10,696 nt of DNA from Bacteroidales bacterium (GCA_003560215.1 PWIY01000260.1:1-10696); one strand, 5' to 3'; counted from the stretch's first letter, positions 1 to 5,766 are shown. The notes: generated from the letters alone by a model not told the origin. Made by a program: numbers and translations.

Positions 1-45
1 ATACCCGAAACAAGCTTTCATACCAGGCATTTCAAAAACGTTCAT
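1..45 (-). CDS. 5' end of an unidentified gene running off the left edge (possible exported protein)
   Basis: An open frame on the minus strand begins inside the last codons of nrnA and runs off the window. It has three in-frame ATG codons, at 45-43, 30-28 and 21-19. The longest version begins MNVFEMPGMKACFGY; the shortest, MKACFGY, could be the start of a signal or lipoprotein leader. The 14-bp overlap with the nrnA end from the first ATG would fit translational coupling. In several Bacteroidota an FKBP-type prolyl isomerase or lipoprotein follows the DHH gene, but only 15 codons are visible, so no product can be assigned. The start choice is open. Confidence 0.3.
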   Translation of the reverse strand, partial: MNVFEMPGMKACFGY

Positions 46-1039
46 TTTTAACCAGTGATTCAAAGTCTGCCAGGGTATCCTCCAGGCTGGCAAAACTTTT
101 CCCTCCGGCGGCATTTTTATGCCCCCCGCCATTAAAATGGTTTCTGGCAAGCATATTGGCATCCAGATCTCCGGTTGAGCGAAGAGAAATCTTTACATGG
201 TCCTCTTTCTCCGTAAACAATGCCGCAAGCTTTATATTTTCGATACTCAGACCATAATTTACAATTCCCTCCGTATCGCCTTCTTTGTGATTAAAACGCA
301 ATAGTTCGCTTTCTGAAAGGCTGATGTAAGCGGTATTCGCTTCCGGGATAACCTTCAGCTTTTCGCTCAGGCAGAAGCCAAGCAACCGCATTCTGTCTTC
401 GCTGTAGGTACTGTAGATCAGCCTTTGAATTTTCGCCCCGTCAACCCCTTTTTCAATCAACCGGGCCACGATCTCATAAGTACGGGGATTGTTACAACCA
501 TAACTGAAGGATCCTGTATCGGTTACGATCCCGGCATAGAGGCATTGCGCCACAGTCAATGAAATGGCCTCCTGATCCGAAAGACCAGCCAGGCATTCAT
601 ACAGCAATTCAGCGGTGCTGCTGACTTTCGTATCAGATATCATCAGATCAAAGTCATTTTCAGGATCGGGGTGGTGATCTATCATTATTTTGGCTGCCTC
701 ACTGGCCCTCATATGTTCTTCCAGCCCTGCGGTTCTTCCCATTCCGTTAAAGTCAAGGCAAATGAGTAATCTGGCCGTTGAAATCAGCCGGAGGCCCTTG
801 TCTTTTTCTTCTTCTGCCACAATGACCTGGTCATTTCCGGGCATCCAGTGCAGAAAGGAAGCATAAGGATTGGGAGCAACCACATAAACCCTTGAAAAAC
901 CCTGTTCTGTCATCCAGGCATAAAGGCCCAGCGCAGATCCGATGGCGTCTCCGTCCGGGTTGGCATGCACCACAATGGTGATGAGCTGGTTTTTGTCCTG
1001 CAGGAAGTTCTTCAGGCGATCAATGCGTGTGAGCTCCAA
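32..1039 (-). CDS. nrnA: DHH/DHHA1 phosphoesterase, bifunctional oligoribonuclease / pAp phosphatase (NrnA-like)
   Basis: NrnA proteins are cytoplasmic Mn-dependent enzymes that degrade 2-5 nt RNAs and dephosphorylate 3'-phosphoadenosine 5'-phosphate. The 335-residue length is normal. Visible DHH motifs are HANPDGDAIGS at 25-35 (His25, Asp29, Asp31), Asp96 in CLDFNG, the signature DHH at 121-123 and Asp174 in IVTDTGSF. The C-terminal DHHA1 domain carries the substrate-binding glycine loop GGGHKNAAGG at 304-313. All expected metal ligands are present. The reading frame has no ATG near its start: an in-frame TAA lies five codons upstream of TTG at 1039-1037, and the next Met is residue 43, inside the fold. 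TTG is therefore the best start. A TAnnTTTG box lies 30-38 bp upstream, supporting its own promoter. Family assignment is firm; the choice between NrnA and a related DHH nuclease rests on family knowledge. Confidence 0.93.
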   Translation of the reverse strand: MELTRIDRLKNFLQDKNQLITIVVHANPDGDAIGSALGLYAWMTEQGFSRVYVVAPNPYASFLHWMPGNDQVIVAEEEKDKGLRLISTARLLICLDFNGMGRTAGLEEHMRASEAAKIMIDHHPDPENDFDLMISDTKVSSTAELLYECLAGLSDQEAISLTVAQCLYAGIVTDTGSFSYGCNNPRTYEIVARLIEKGVDGAKIQRLIYSTYSEDRMRLLGFCLSEKLKVIPEANTAYISLSESELLRFNHKEGDTEGIVNYGLSIENIKLAALFTEKEDHVKISLRSTGDLDANMLARNHFNGGGHKNAAGGKSFASLEDTLADFESLVKNERF

Positions 1040-1069
1040 AATACGCTGAAATTATTTTTAAAAGCTTTA

Positions 1070-1077
1070 CAAAGGTA
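1070..1077 (-). promoter_or_regulatory. Predicted -7 element of the nrnA promoter
   Basis: On the minus strand this reads TACCTTTG, a full match to the Bacteroidota -7 consensus TAnnTTTG. Transcription would begin about 6 nt downstream (near 1064), giving a leader of roughly 25 nt before the TTG start of nrnA. No clear TTTG -33 element is seen at the usual spacing. Confidence 0.6.
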
Positions 1078-1132
1078 AGAAAAATGCATGGTTCCCTTTG
1101 AATCATCAGCGCATAAAAGATCATAAAACCTG

Positions 1133-1660
1133 TTAACGGGGAGAATAAGTATCAAATGTTCCGTCCTGGTAAAAAACAAGTACCCGTTCAATGCCGGGCC
1201 CTTCGGAAAGGGAGTGAGCCTGCTGAACCGCCTTTTGCGGCCGGTTCTCAGATAAGTTATCCCCCTGGGTTTTTTCGGGATTCTCTGAATCCCCGGAGGC
1301 AGCATCATCGTTTCCGGGCTTTCCGGGTGACTCTTTGATTGCATTATGCATTTCAGTTTCAGGCAAACCGGCATTTTCAGGATTGTGGCCAGGTTTTTCC
1401 AGTACCTCTTCCTCATCCGGAAATAATGACTGAGAACCCATTGTCATCGGACCTTTACCGCGAATCAACCATTCAGTTCTTACCTCAGGGAAGTGATCAA
1501 GGATCTTCTGAACCAGTTCAAGACTTGGATTATTCCTTCCAGAAAGAATATGGGAAATTGTTGAGCGCGGTACCCCGATATGGTCTGCAAAACGGGAAGC
1601 GGTCATGTTTTTTGTGCTGATGATGTTTTTAACGCGTTGTACAAGCATAAACGGGATCAT
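1133..1660 (-). CDS. XRE-family helix-turn-helix regulator with disordered linker and conserved C-terminal tail
   Basis: This 175-residue protein has an N-terminal XRE/Cro-type HTH at about residues 5-70. The core is MTASRFADHIGVPRSTISHI (19-38), followed by LSGRNNPSLELVQKIL and an EWL motif at 63-65. That makes it a sequence-specific DNA-binding protein, probably a dimer. Residues about 80-155 are rich in Pro, Glu, Gly, Asn and Ser and look disordered. The last 19 residues (IERVLVFYQDGTFDTYSPR) form a compact tail that I associate with Bacteroidota members of this family. ATG at 1660 opens the frame; Met5 (ATG at 1648) is an equally good start because MLVQRVKNI is where such HTH domains usually begin. 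The AT-rich region upstream contains palindromic words, one at its predicted transcription start, so autoregulation is plausible but inferred. Targets are unknown. Confidence 0.88.
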   Translation of the reverse strand: MIPFMLVQRVKNIISTKNMTASRFADHIGVPRSTISHILSGRNNPSLELVQKILDHFPEVRTEWLIRGKGPMTMGSQSLFPDEEEVLEKPGHNPENAGLPETEMHNAIKESPGKPGNDDAASGDSENPEKTQGDNLSENRPQKAVQQAHSLSEGPGIERVLVFYQDGTFDTYSPR

Positions 1661-1667
1661 TGCAACT

Positions 1668-1748
1668 GTTTACAATAGTATAAAGATACAAATTCCCTGA
1701 AATTTTGAATTTGGTTTTGTGAATTTTGTACAGTATCTATTTGTAAAC
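1668..1748. promoter_or_regulatory. Pair of inverted 8-mers GTTTACAA / TTGTAAAC flanking the XRE promoter
   Basis: GTTTACAA at 1668-1675 and its reverse complement TTGTAAAC at 1741-1748 are 73 bp apart centre to centre, about seven helical turns, so they lie on the same DNA face. A third copy, TTGTAAAC, is at 2097-2104. The arrangement suits a looping repressor or a pair of half-sites for a dimeric regulator, and the adjacent XRE protein is the obvious candidate. This is inference from word placement only. Confidence 0.35.
1681..1688 (-). promoter_or_regulatory. Possible -7 element of the XRE regulator gene
   Basis: On the minus strand this reads TATCTTTA, one mismatch from TAnnTTTG, with no convincing -33 element. 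It would place the transcript start near 1675 and leave a leader of about 15 nt before the ATG at 1660. The word GTTTACAA at 1668-1675 would then sit on the start point, a position suited to repression. Confidence 0.35.
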
Positions 1749-1778
1749 TATAAATTTTTTTAAAGTTTTACTGTAGTT

Positions 1779-1791
1779 TATAACGGTTATA
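1779..1791. promoter_or_regulatory. 13-bp odd palindrome TATAACGGTTATA
   Basis: Perfect 6-bp arms (TATAAC / GTTATA) flank a single G. Odd-length palindromes of this size are typical of small HTH repressor sites. It lies about 120 bp upstream of the XRE start. No binding protein can be named. Confidence 0.3.
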
Positions 1792-2041
1792 CGCTTAAAA
1801 ATAATATTTTATGTGATATGTATAATGCTATATCAGACAACGCTTATCATGTATTCATTTTTTAAATCAATACTTCATATATTTTTCTTATTCTACTGAT
1901 TTAAAATTAAATAACTCTATATTTCTTACAGCAATAGCAACCAACAAAGTATATTTCACAAAATTGTAATTTTCACATTTGTCATTTTACATAAAAATAC
2001 TTGTAACCATCTTATTATCAATTTTATAGCTTATTAGTGTT

Positions 2042-2066
2042 TACTTTTGTAATTTTGGTTACAAAA
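2042..2066 (+). promoter_or_regulatory. Plus-strand -7 box overlapped by a perfect 8-bp inverted repeat
   Basis: TACTTTTG at 2042-2049 matches TAnnTTTG on the plus strand. The inverted repeat TTTTGTAA (2045-2052) / TTACAAAA (2059-2066), with a 6-bp spacer, overlaps its last five bases and the predicted start point near 2055. A protein bound to the repeat would block the promoter. No clear -33 element is visible. The transcript would enter the AT-rich region and cover the 26-codon ORF at 2126-2206. Both the promoter and the operator are predictions. Confidence 0.4.
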
Positions 2067-2076
2067 TGATAGTGTT

Positions 2077-2093
2077 CACAAATGTAGTTTGTG
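2077..2093. promoter_or_regulatory. 17-bp inverted repeat CACAAA-5-TTTGTG
   Basis: Perfect 6-bp arms CACAAA (2077-2082) and TTTGTG (2088-2093) flank a 5-bp spacer. The geometry (6-5-6) is identical to the repeat at 2134-2150 and the core words are related (CACAA/TTGTG), so the two may bind the same protein. It lies just downstream of the predicted start near 2055. Confidence 0.3.
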
Positions 2094-2125
2094 TGTTTGT
2101 AAACTCTCAGAAAAAAGGCAATATC

Positions 2126-2206
2126 ATGTTCTATTGTGAACTGATCACAAGAGTGAAATTGGCTCCTGTCATTGCCACATTAATCATCACACAGTTTATT
2201 ATATAG
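2126..2206 (+). CDS. Candidate 26-codon hydrophobic small protein
   Basis: ATG at 2126 opens a 26-codon frame ending in TAG at 2204. A purine-rich AAAAAAGG (2111-2118) stands 7 nt before the ATG, unlike the neighbours that lack ribosome-binding sites. The peptide starts MFYCELITRVK and continues with a hydrophobic C-terminal half (APVIATLIITQFII), long enough to insert into or lie on a membrane. A possible plus-strand promoter lies about 80 bp upstream. Such a peptide could be a small membrane protein or toxin-like peptide, but a chance ORF is equally possible at this length. An inverted repeat at 2134-2150 lies inside it, which argues that at least part of the segment may be regulatory rather than coding. 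Confidence 0.25.
   Translation: MFYCELITRVKLAPVIATLIITQFII
2134..2150. promoter_or_regulatory. 17-bp inverted repeat TTGTGA-5-TCACAA (CRP-like words, shorter spacer)
   Basis: Perfect 6-bp arms TTGTGA (2134-2139) and TCACAA (2145-2150) flank a 5-bp spacer. It resembles the TGTGA/TCACA half-sites of CRP/FNR-family regulators, but their sites normally have six bases between the TGTGA and TCACA cores; here there are five. It lies inside the candidate 26-codon ORF. Confidence 0.3.
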
Positions 2207-2270
2207 CAAAAGGAAAGGAAAATAGATTGGGAACTGGCCATGGGAAATAATCGGTGAAGGTCTCCCCCAT
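2199..2270 (-). CDS. Candidate 23-codon peptide with a strong Shine-Dalgarno sequence
   Basis: On the minus strand AAGGAGG is followed after three bases by ATG (2270-2268) and 23 codons ending in TAA at 2201-2199. The peptide MGETFTDYFPWPVPNLFSFP plus three more residues is rich in Phe and Pro. The full anti-SD match is striking because the well-supported genes here lack one, but the spacing to ATG is short. It lies downstream of mnmA, possibly in its 3' untranslated region, and its end overlaps the opposite-strand 26-codon ORF by 8 bp. It could be a leader peptide, a small protein, or chance. Confidence 0.22.
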   Translation of the reverse strand: MGETFTDYFPWPVPNLFSFPFAI

Positions 2271-2283
2271 TAACCTCCTTAGA

Positions 2284-2303
2284 ATCGCATAAAATTTTAC
2301 GAT
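2284..2303. promoter_or_regulatory. Imperfect 20-bp palindrome upstream of the SD-bearing small ORF
   Basis: ATCG (2284-2287) and CGAT (2300-2303) flank the 10-bp self-complementary core TAAAATTTTA (2290-2299), with a two-base CA asymmetry. The core has no loop, so it is a better protein-binding site than an RNA hairpin, and it does not end in a T run. It lies 40-60 bp beyond the mnmA stop. Function unknown. Confidence 0.25.
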
Positions 2304-2345
2304 CCGTACCAAGGGCAGGAATATGAAAAAATAACGAAGGTAAAA

Positions 2346-3440
2346 TCAGGACTTTTCTATGAATCCGCCGCCAATCACATCCTGGCCGTCGTAAATTACA
2401 GCTGATTGGCCGGGTGTAACTGCAGACACGTCCTCGTGCAATTGTACGTGAACAAGGCCGTTTTCAGAATCGGAATAAATGGTTGCCGGATGACCGGGAT
2501 CCTTATAGCGGATTTTCACAGTCGCCTCCAACTGATCGGGAAGCGAACTGAATTTAATGGGGTTAAAACCGCTTACGAAAAATTCACGGGAAAAGGTTTC
2601 CGCTTTTTTGCCTAACATCACTGTGTTTGTTTCAGGAATAATGCGTGTCACATACAAGGGTTCACCCACAGCCACGTTCAATCCCTTGCGCTGACCTATC
2701 GTATAAAACGGATAACCCTTGTGTTTTCCCAGTACATTGCCATCTTTATCCACAAAATTCCCCCCGGGGGTTTTTTGTTCCAGGCCGGGTACCCTCCGTT
2801 TCAAAAAACCCCGATAATCATTGTCGGGGATGAAGCAGATCTCATAACTTTCCCTTTTACCCGCAATTTCCTCAAAGCCGGCTTCCCTGGCCATTTCCCT
2901 GATTTCAGGTTTGGTGTATGCGCCCAGGGGAAACAATGTTCTTTGCAAAAAATCCTGAGACAAGCCCCATAACACATAACTCTGGTCTTTGTCAGCATCG
3001 GCGCCCTTATAAAGTACCATCCGGCGGTTTTCTTCCCGGATACGTGCGTAATGACCGGTGGCAATATATTTACACCCCAGCTGATCGGCCCTTTTAAGCA
3101 GGGCTTCCCATTTGATGAAGGTGTTGCATAATATACAGGGATTCGGGGTTCGCCCCTTCAGGTATTGATCCACAAAGTCATCAACAATATAACGGTTGAA
3201 CTCCTCACGAATATCCAGGACATAGTGCGGAAAACCCAGGCTGACAGCAAGGTGCCTGGCATCATGAATGGAGTCAAGGCTGCAGCATCCGGTCTCTTTT
3301 CCGCTGGCGGAGGATTCCGCAAATTCCCATGTTTTCATGGTGATTCCCACCAACTCGTAGCCCTCCCTGATCAGCATCATGGCAGCTACACTGCTGTCCA
3401 GCCCGCCGCTCATGGCCATTAAAACTCTTCCTTTACTCAT
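2346..3440 (-). CDS. mnmA: tRNA-specific 2-thiouridylase MnmA
   Basis: MnmA is a cytoplasmic ATP-dependent enzyme that places sulfur on C2 of wobble uridine 34 in tRNA-Lys, -Glu and -Gln. The 364-residue protein is full length for the family. Residues 11-17 (SGGLDSS) form the PP-loop that binds ATP. TGHYARI (128-134) and KDQSYVLWGLSQ (151-162) are tRNA/ATP-contact signatures. The catalytic cysteine pair is Cys105 in NPCILCN and Cys202 in YEICFIPDNDYRGF, both present. GQRKGL (249-254) and a C-terminal beta-barrel with PGQSAVIYDG (343-352) follow. It starts at ATG 3440, 29 bp after the gmhB stop on the same strand, with no SD and no obvious promoter, so it is probably the last gene of the glycosyltransferase-gmhAB unit. 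Nothing in it looks impaired. Confidence 0.97.
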   Translation of the reverse strand: MSKGRVLMAMSGGLDSSVAAMMLIREGYELVGITMKTWEFAESSASGKETGCCSLDSIHDARHLAVSLGFPHYVLDIREEFNRYIVDDFVDQYLKGRTPNPCILCNTFIKWEALLKRADQLGCKYIATGHYARIREENRRMVLYKGADADKDQSYVLWGLSQDFLQRTLFPLGAYTKPEIREMAREAGFEEIAGKRESYEICFIPDNDYRGFLKRRVPGLEQKTPGGNFVDKDGNVLGKHKGYPFYTIGQRKGLNVAVGEPLYVTRIIPETNTVMLGKKAETFSREFFVSGFNPIKFSSLPDQLEATVKIRYKDPGHPATIYSDSENGLVHVQLHEDVSAVTPGQSAVIYDGQDVIGGGFIEKS

Positions 3441-3469
3441 TGATCTGATATTCCGGTTTGAATTGAAAT

Positions 3470-4045
3470 TCAGGGATTCTGGATACCCTTTACCATAAAG
3501 TTAGCAAAATCTCTCAGGCTGGCAAAACGATAATCCACCAGATGATAATATGAGGAAGGCACATTGCCCTGCCCGATCAACACAGTTAACATGCCAAGTC
3601 TCGAACCGAACAGCATATCGGTAAAGGTATCCCCCACCATGATGCTACGGGTAAAACAAATCCCGGGGAAATCCTCTGCTGCCTCCAGGGCCATACCTGG
3701 TCCCGGTTTCCGCAGGAAACTGTCGCATTTCCTGAGGCCTGTGGCAGAATAGATTTTGTCCACATGTGCGCCAGCCTCCCTGATTCCGGAAAGCATTTTC
3801 CGGTTAATCGCCTCCAGATCCGAAGCCTGCATCAATCCTTTCCCCACACCCTGCTGGTTGGTCACCACCAAGATATGCCGAAACATCTTCTTTAACCCTG
3901 CCAGGGCTTCCAGGCTTCCTTCTGCCCATTGAAAATGTTGAGGACTCACCACATATCCATTGCCGGGACGCACATTCAATACGCCGTCACGATCCAGGAA
4001 CAAGGACCAGTTGCTCCGGCTGATTTGGCGTTGCAACTCATTCAT
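3470..4045 (-). CDS. gmhB: HAD-IIIA phosphatase, heptose 1,7-bisphosphate 7-phosphatase-like (GmhB-like), zinc loop altered
   Basis: GmhB removes the 7-phosphate of D-glycero-D-manno-heptose 1,7-bisphosphate, the step before nucleotide activation of heptose. The 191-residue protein keeps the HAD core: nucleophile Asp18 and acid/base Asp20 in LFLDRDGVLN, TNQQGVGKG at 62-70 with the motif II Thr62, Lys113 in RKPGPGM, and motif IV GDTFTD with Asp139 and Asp143. The zinc-binding loop of classical GmhB and HisB-N (Cys-x-His ... Cys-x-Cys just before RKP) is not there; residues 99-111 contain only Cys107 in a different position. It overlaps gmhA by an ATGA junction, so the two are translationally coupled. 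That neighbour makes the heptose role likely, but a related HAD-IIIA sugar phosphatase cannot be excluded. Confidence 0.8.
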   Translation of the reverse strand: MNELQRQISRSNWSLFLDRDGVLNVRPGNGYVVSPQHFQWAEGSLEALAGLKKMFRHILVVTNQQGVGKGLMQASDLEAINRKMLSGIREAGAHVDKIYSATGLRKCDSFLRKPGPGMALEAAEDFPGICFTRSIMVGDTFTDMLFGSRLGMLTVLIGQGNVPSSYYHLVDYRFASLRDFANFMVKGIQNP

Positions 4046-4638
4046 TTTCTGAACAAAATGGCTTCCACGTTCTCACAGATGATATGCCCGAGAAGTATGT
4101 GCAATTCCTGAATACGAGGGGTATCTGCAGAGGGGACACGAATAAGTACGTCACAATACTCAGCCATTCGGCGGCCATCGGAACCAGTCATTCCAATGGT
4201 CTTCATGTTTAGTTCCCGGGCGGTTTTCAGGGCATTGAGGATGTTGGATGAGGTCCCTGAAGTGGAAAGGGCTACCAGGACATCTCCCTGTCTGCCAATT
4301 GCCTGAACCATGCGTTTGTACACTTTATCGTACGACTGATCGTTGGCCGTGGCAGTCAGAAAGGATGAATTCACGTGCAGTGCTTCCGCGTTCAGCGGAT
4401 CACGATCCATGTAAAAGCACCCGCTCAGCTCAGCCGAGAGGTGCTGGGCATCGGCGGCACTTCCCCCGTTTCCGCAGAACAATACCTTGCCATCGGCCCG
4501 GTAAGCATCGGCAATGAGCTGAATACAGTCTTCAAGACTGGACAAAATGGCTTCATCCGCCAACAACTTCTGTTGCAATTCCATCGATTTTTCAATCTGT
4601 TTCCTCACCTCCATGTCAAATAGATTTTCCTGAGACAT
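4042..4638 (-). CDS. gmhA: Sedoheptulose-7-phosphate isomerase (phosphoheptose isomerase)
   Basis: GmhA converts sedoheptulose 7-phosphate to D-glycero-D-manno-heptose 7-phosphate, the first committed step of ADP- or GDP-heptose synthesis. It is a SIS-domain cytoplasmic enzyme, usually a tetramer. In the sequence, CGNGGSAADAQHLSAEL holds the phosphate loop and the catalytic Glu, TANDQ follows, STSGTSSN is the second phosphate loop, and PSADTPRIQELHILLGHIICE carries the conserved Gln/Glu/His near the C terminus. Three starts are possible: TTG 4641, ATG 4638 (chosen) and ATG 4614. The chosen one overlaps the end of the GT4 gene by 23 bp; the 4614 start would leave a 1-bp gap and also gives a plausible protein. 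Its stop overlaps the gmhB start by 4 bp. Confidence 0.92.
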   Translation of the reverse strand: MSQENLFDMEVRKQIEKSMELQQKLLADEAILSSLEDCIQLIADAYRADGKVLFCGNGGSAADAQHLSAELSGCFYMDRDPLNAEALHVNSSFLTATANDQSYDKVYKRMVQAIGRQGDVLVALSTSGTSSNILNALKTARELNMKTIGMTGSDGRRMAEYCDVLIRVPSADTPRIQELHILLGHIICENVEAILFRK

Positions 4639-5758
4639 CAAACAGGGTGTTCACAAGTCTTTCCCATGAGAAACGTTGCTTTTCCTTTTTTAATGTATTT
4701 GACAGCGTTTTTGCCTCACTTTTATTGATGAACTGTGCGATTGAACGGGCAATGGCCTCAGAATCAGGCTTCACCACATAACCTGCTTTACCATCGCTGA
4801 CCATTTCGGGCAATCCGCCAACATTGGTCACCAGCATGGGCTTCTCAAAATGATAGGCAATCTGGGTCACCCCGCTTTGTGTGGCACTCTTGTATGGTTG
4901 CGCCACCAGATCTGCTGCACAGAAATAATGTTTCACCTGGTCGTTGGGAATAAAACGGGTGTGCCAGATCACACGGTCATTGATTTTCAGCGATTCGGCA
5001 AGATCGTAATAGGGTTCCGGACGGGTGTAAAATTCCCCGGCCACAAGCAGTCTGACCGGCAATTCCCTGATCTCTTCCTTGGCAAAGGCTTTCAGCAGGA
5101 GATCAAGACCCTTGTAATCTCTGATAAACCCAAAAAACAGCACCAGGTTGTGCGCATATTCAATCCCGAGCTTTTCCCTGGCAACTTCAGAATTAACCGC
5201 TTCTCCGAAATTGTCATAAAGCGGGTGCGGACACAATGCCATGCGGGATTCATCCACTCCGAACTTCATCAGGTCGCTGGCCACCGCTTCAGTCATTGAA
5301 ACAAAGCCATGAATTTTTCTCAGGAAATAACGGGTCAGCAAGGAATCTCCGGGTCGTTTTTCGTGCGGCAATATATTGTCGGTGATGGCCACCACCCTGC
5401 TATGCTTATTTTTCCGGACAATTCCTGAAATGGTCCCAAGGCATGGGGCCATAAAAGGCAGCCAGTACCTGATCACCAGCAAATCCGGCCTGAGCTTTTT
5501 CAATTCCCTGCCTATTTTGATCCAGTTGAACGGGTTGATGCTGTTTACCTTCACACGGATGTCAAGATCAGCGGGCGGGGCTTCATCAGAATACTGGGTT
5601 TTACCCGGGAACAATATTCCCGGATACTGCAGCGAAAAGGTATAAATGATCACCTCGTGACCCTGCGCCATGAACTCACGGGCCAGTCTTTCGTTAAATG
5701 TGGCAAGACCACCACCCCTCAGGGGATATGCCGAACCGAGGATCACCACTCTGGACAT
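4616..5758 (-). CDS. GT4-family glycosyltransferase (GT-B fold)
   Basis: The 380-residue protein looks like a retaining GT4 glycosyltransferase that moves a sugar from a nucleotide donor to a growing surface glycan at the cytoplasmic membrane face. The N-terminal Rossmann domain opens with VVILGSAYPLRGGGLATF (4-21), whose glycine-rich loop contacts donor or acceptor. The C-terminal domain begins near 203 (HNLVLFFGFIRDYKGLDLLL), with VAGEFY at 239-244, and the donor site GGLPE ends at Glu318. The usual E-x7-E pair is not visible; the segment reads SATQSGVTQIAYHFEKP (291-307). There are no transmembrane segments or signal peptide. It starts 8 bp after the GT2 stop and precedes gmhA. The donor and acceptor cannot be read from sequence; a heptose donor is suggested only by the neighbours. 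Confidence 0.88.
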   Translation of the reverse strand: MSRVVILGSAYPLRGGGLATFNERLAREFMAQGHEVIIYTFSLQYPGILFPGKTQYSDEAPPADLDIRVKVNSINPFNWIKIGRELKKLRPDLLVIRYWLPFMAPCLGTISGIVRKNKHSRVVAITDNILPHEKRPGDSLLTRYFLRKIHGFVSMTEAVASDLMKFGVDESRMALCPHPLYDNFGEAVNSEVAREKLGIEYAHNLVLFFGFIRDYKGLDLLLKAFAKEEIRELPVRLLVAGEFYTRPEPYYDLAESLKINDRVIWHTRFIPNDQVKHYFCAADLVAQPYKSATQSGVTQIAYHFEKPMLVTNVGGLPEMVSDGKAGYVVKPDSEAIARSIAQFINKSEAKTLSNTLKKEKQRFSWERLVNTLFDVSGKSI

Positions 5759-5766
5759 AAACCAAC

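Larger units (their letters stand above)
1661..2345. other. AT-rich intergenic region, 685 bp, with operator-like repeats and two tiny ORFs
   Basis: This gap lies upstream of the XRE gene and downstream of mnmA. It is clearly more AT-rich than the flanking genes and holds no ORF of normal length. It contains seven TTGTAA/TTACAA words between 1670 and 2102, several short inverted repeats, one full-match plus-strand TAnnTTTG box, and two candidate short ORFs (listed separately). I saw no DnaA boxes (TTATCCACA), tRNA, IS ends or CRISPR repeats. The stretch at about 1800-1950 is nearly featureless AT-rich DNA apart from a 6-bp inverted repeat, TGATAT (1814-1819) with ATATCA (1830-1835). Confidence 0.8.

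Noticed and set aside
1661..2345. Chromosome or plasmid replication origin in the AT-rich gap
   Set aside because: No TTATCCACA-type DnaA boxes, no dnaA, dnaN or rep gene nearby, and the TTGTAA words are not arranged as regular iterons.
1661..2345. Remnant insertion sequence or CRISPR array in the AT-rich gap
   Set aside because: No transposase fragment, no terminal inverted repeats with target duplication, and no regularly spaced repeats were seen.
4848..5299. Plus-strand open frame of 149 codons inside the GT4 gene
   Set aside because: It is antisense to a well-supported glycosyltransferase with conserved motifs and shows no family features itself.
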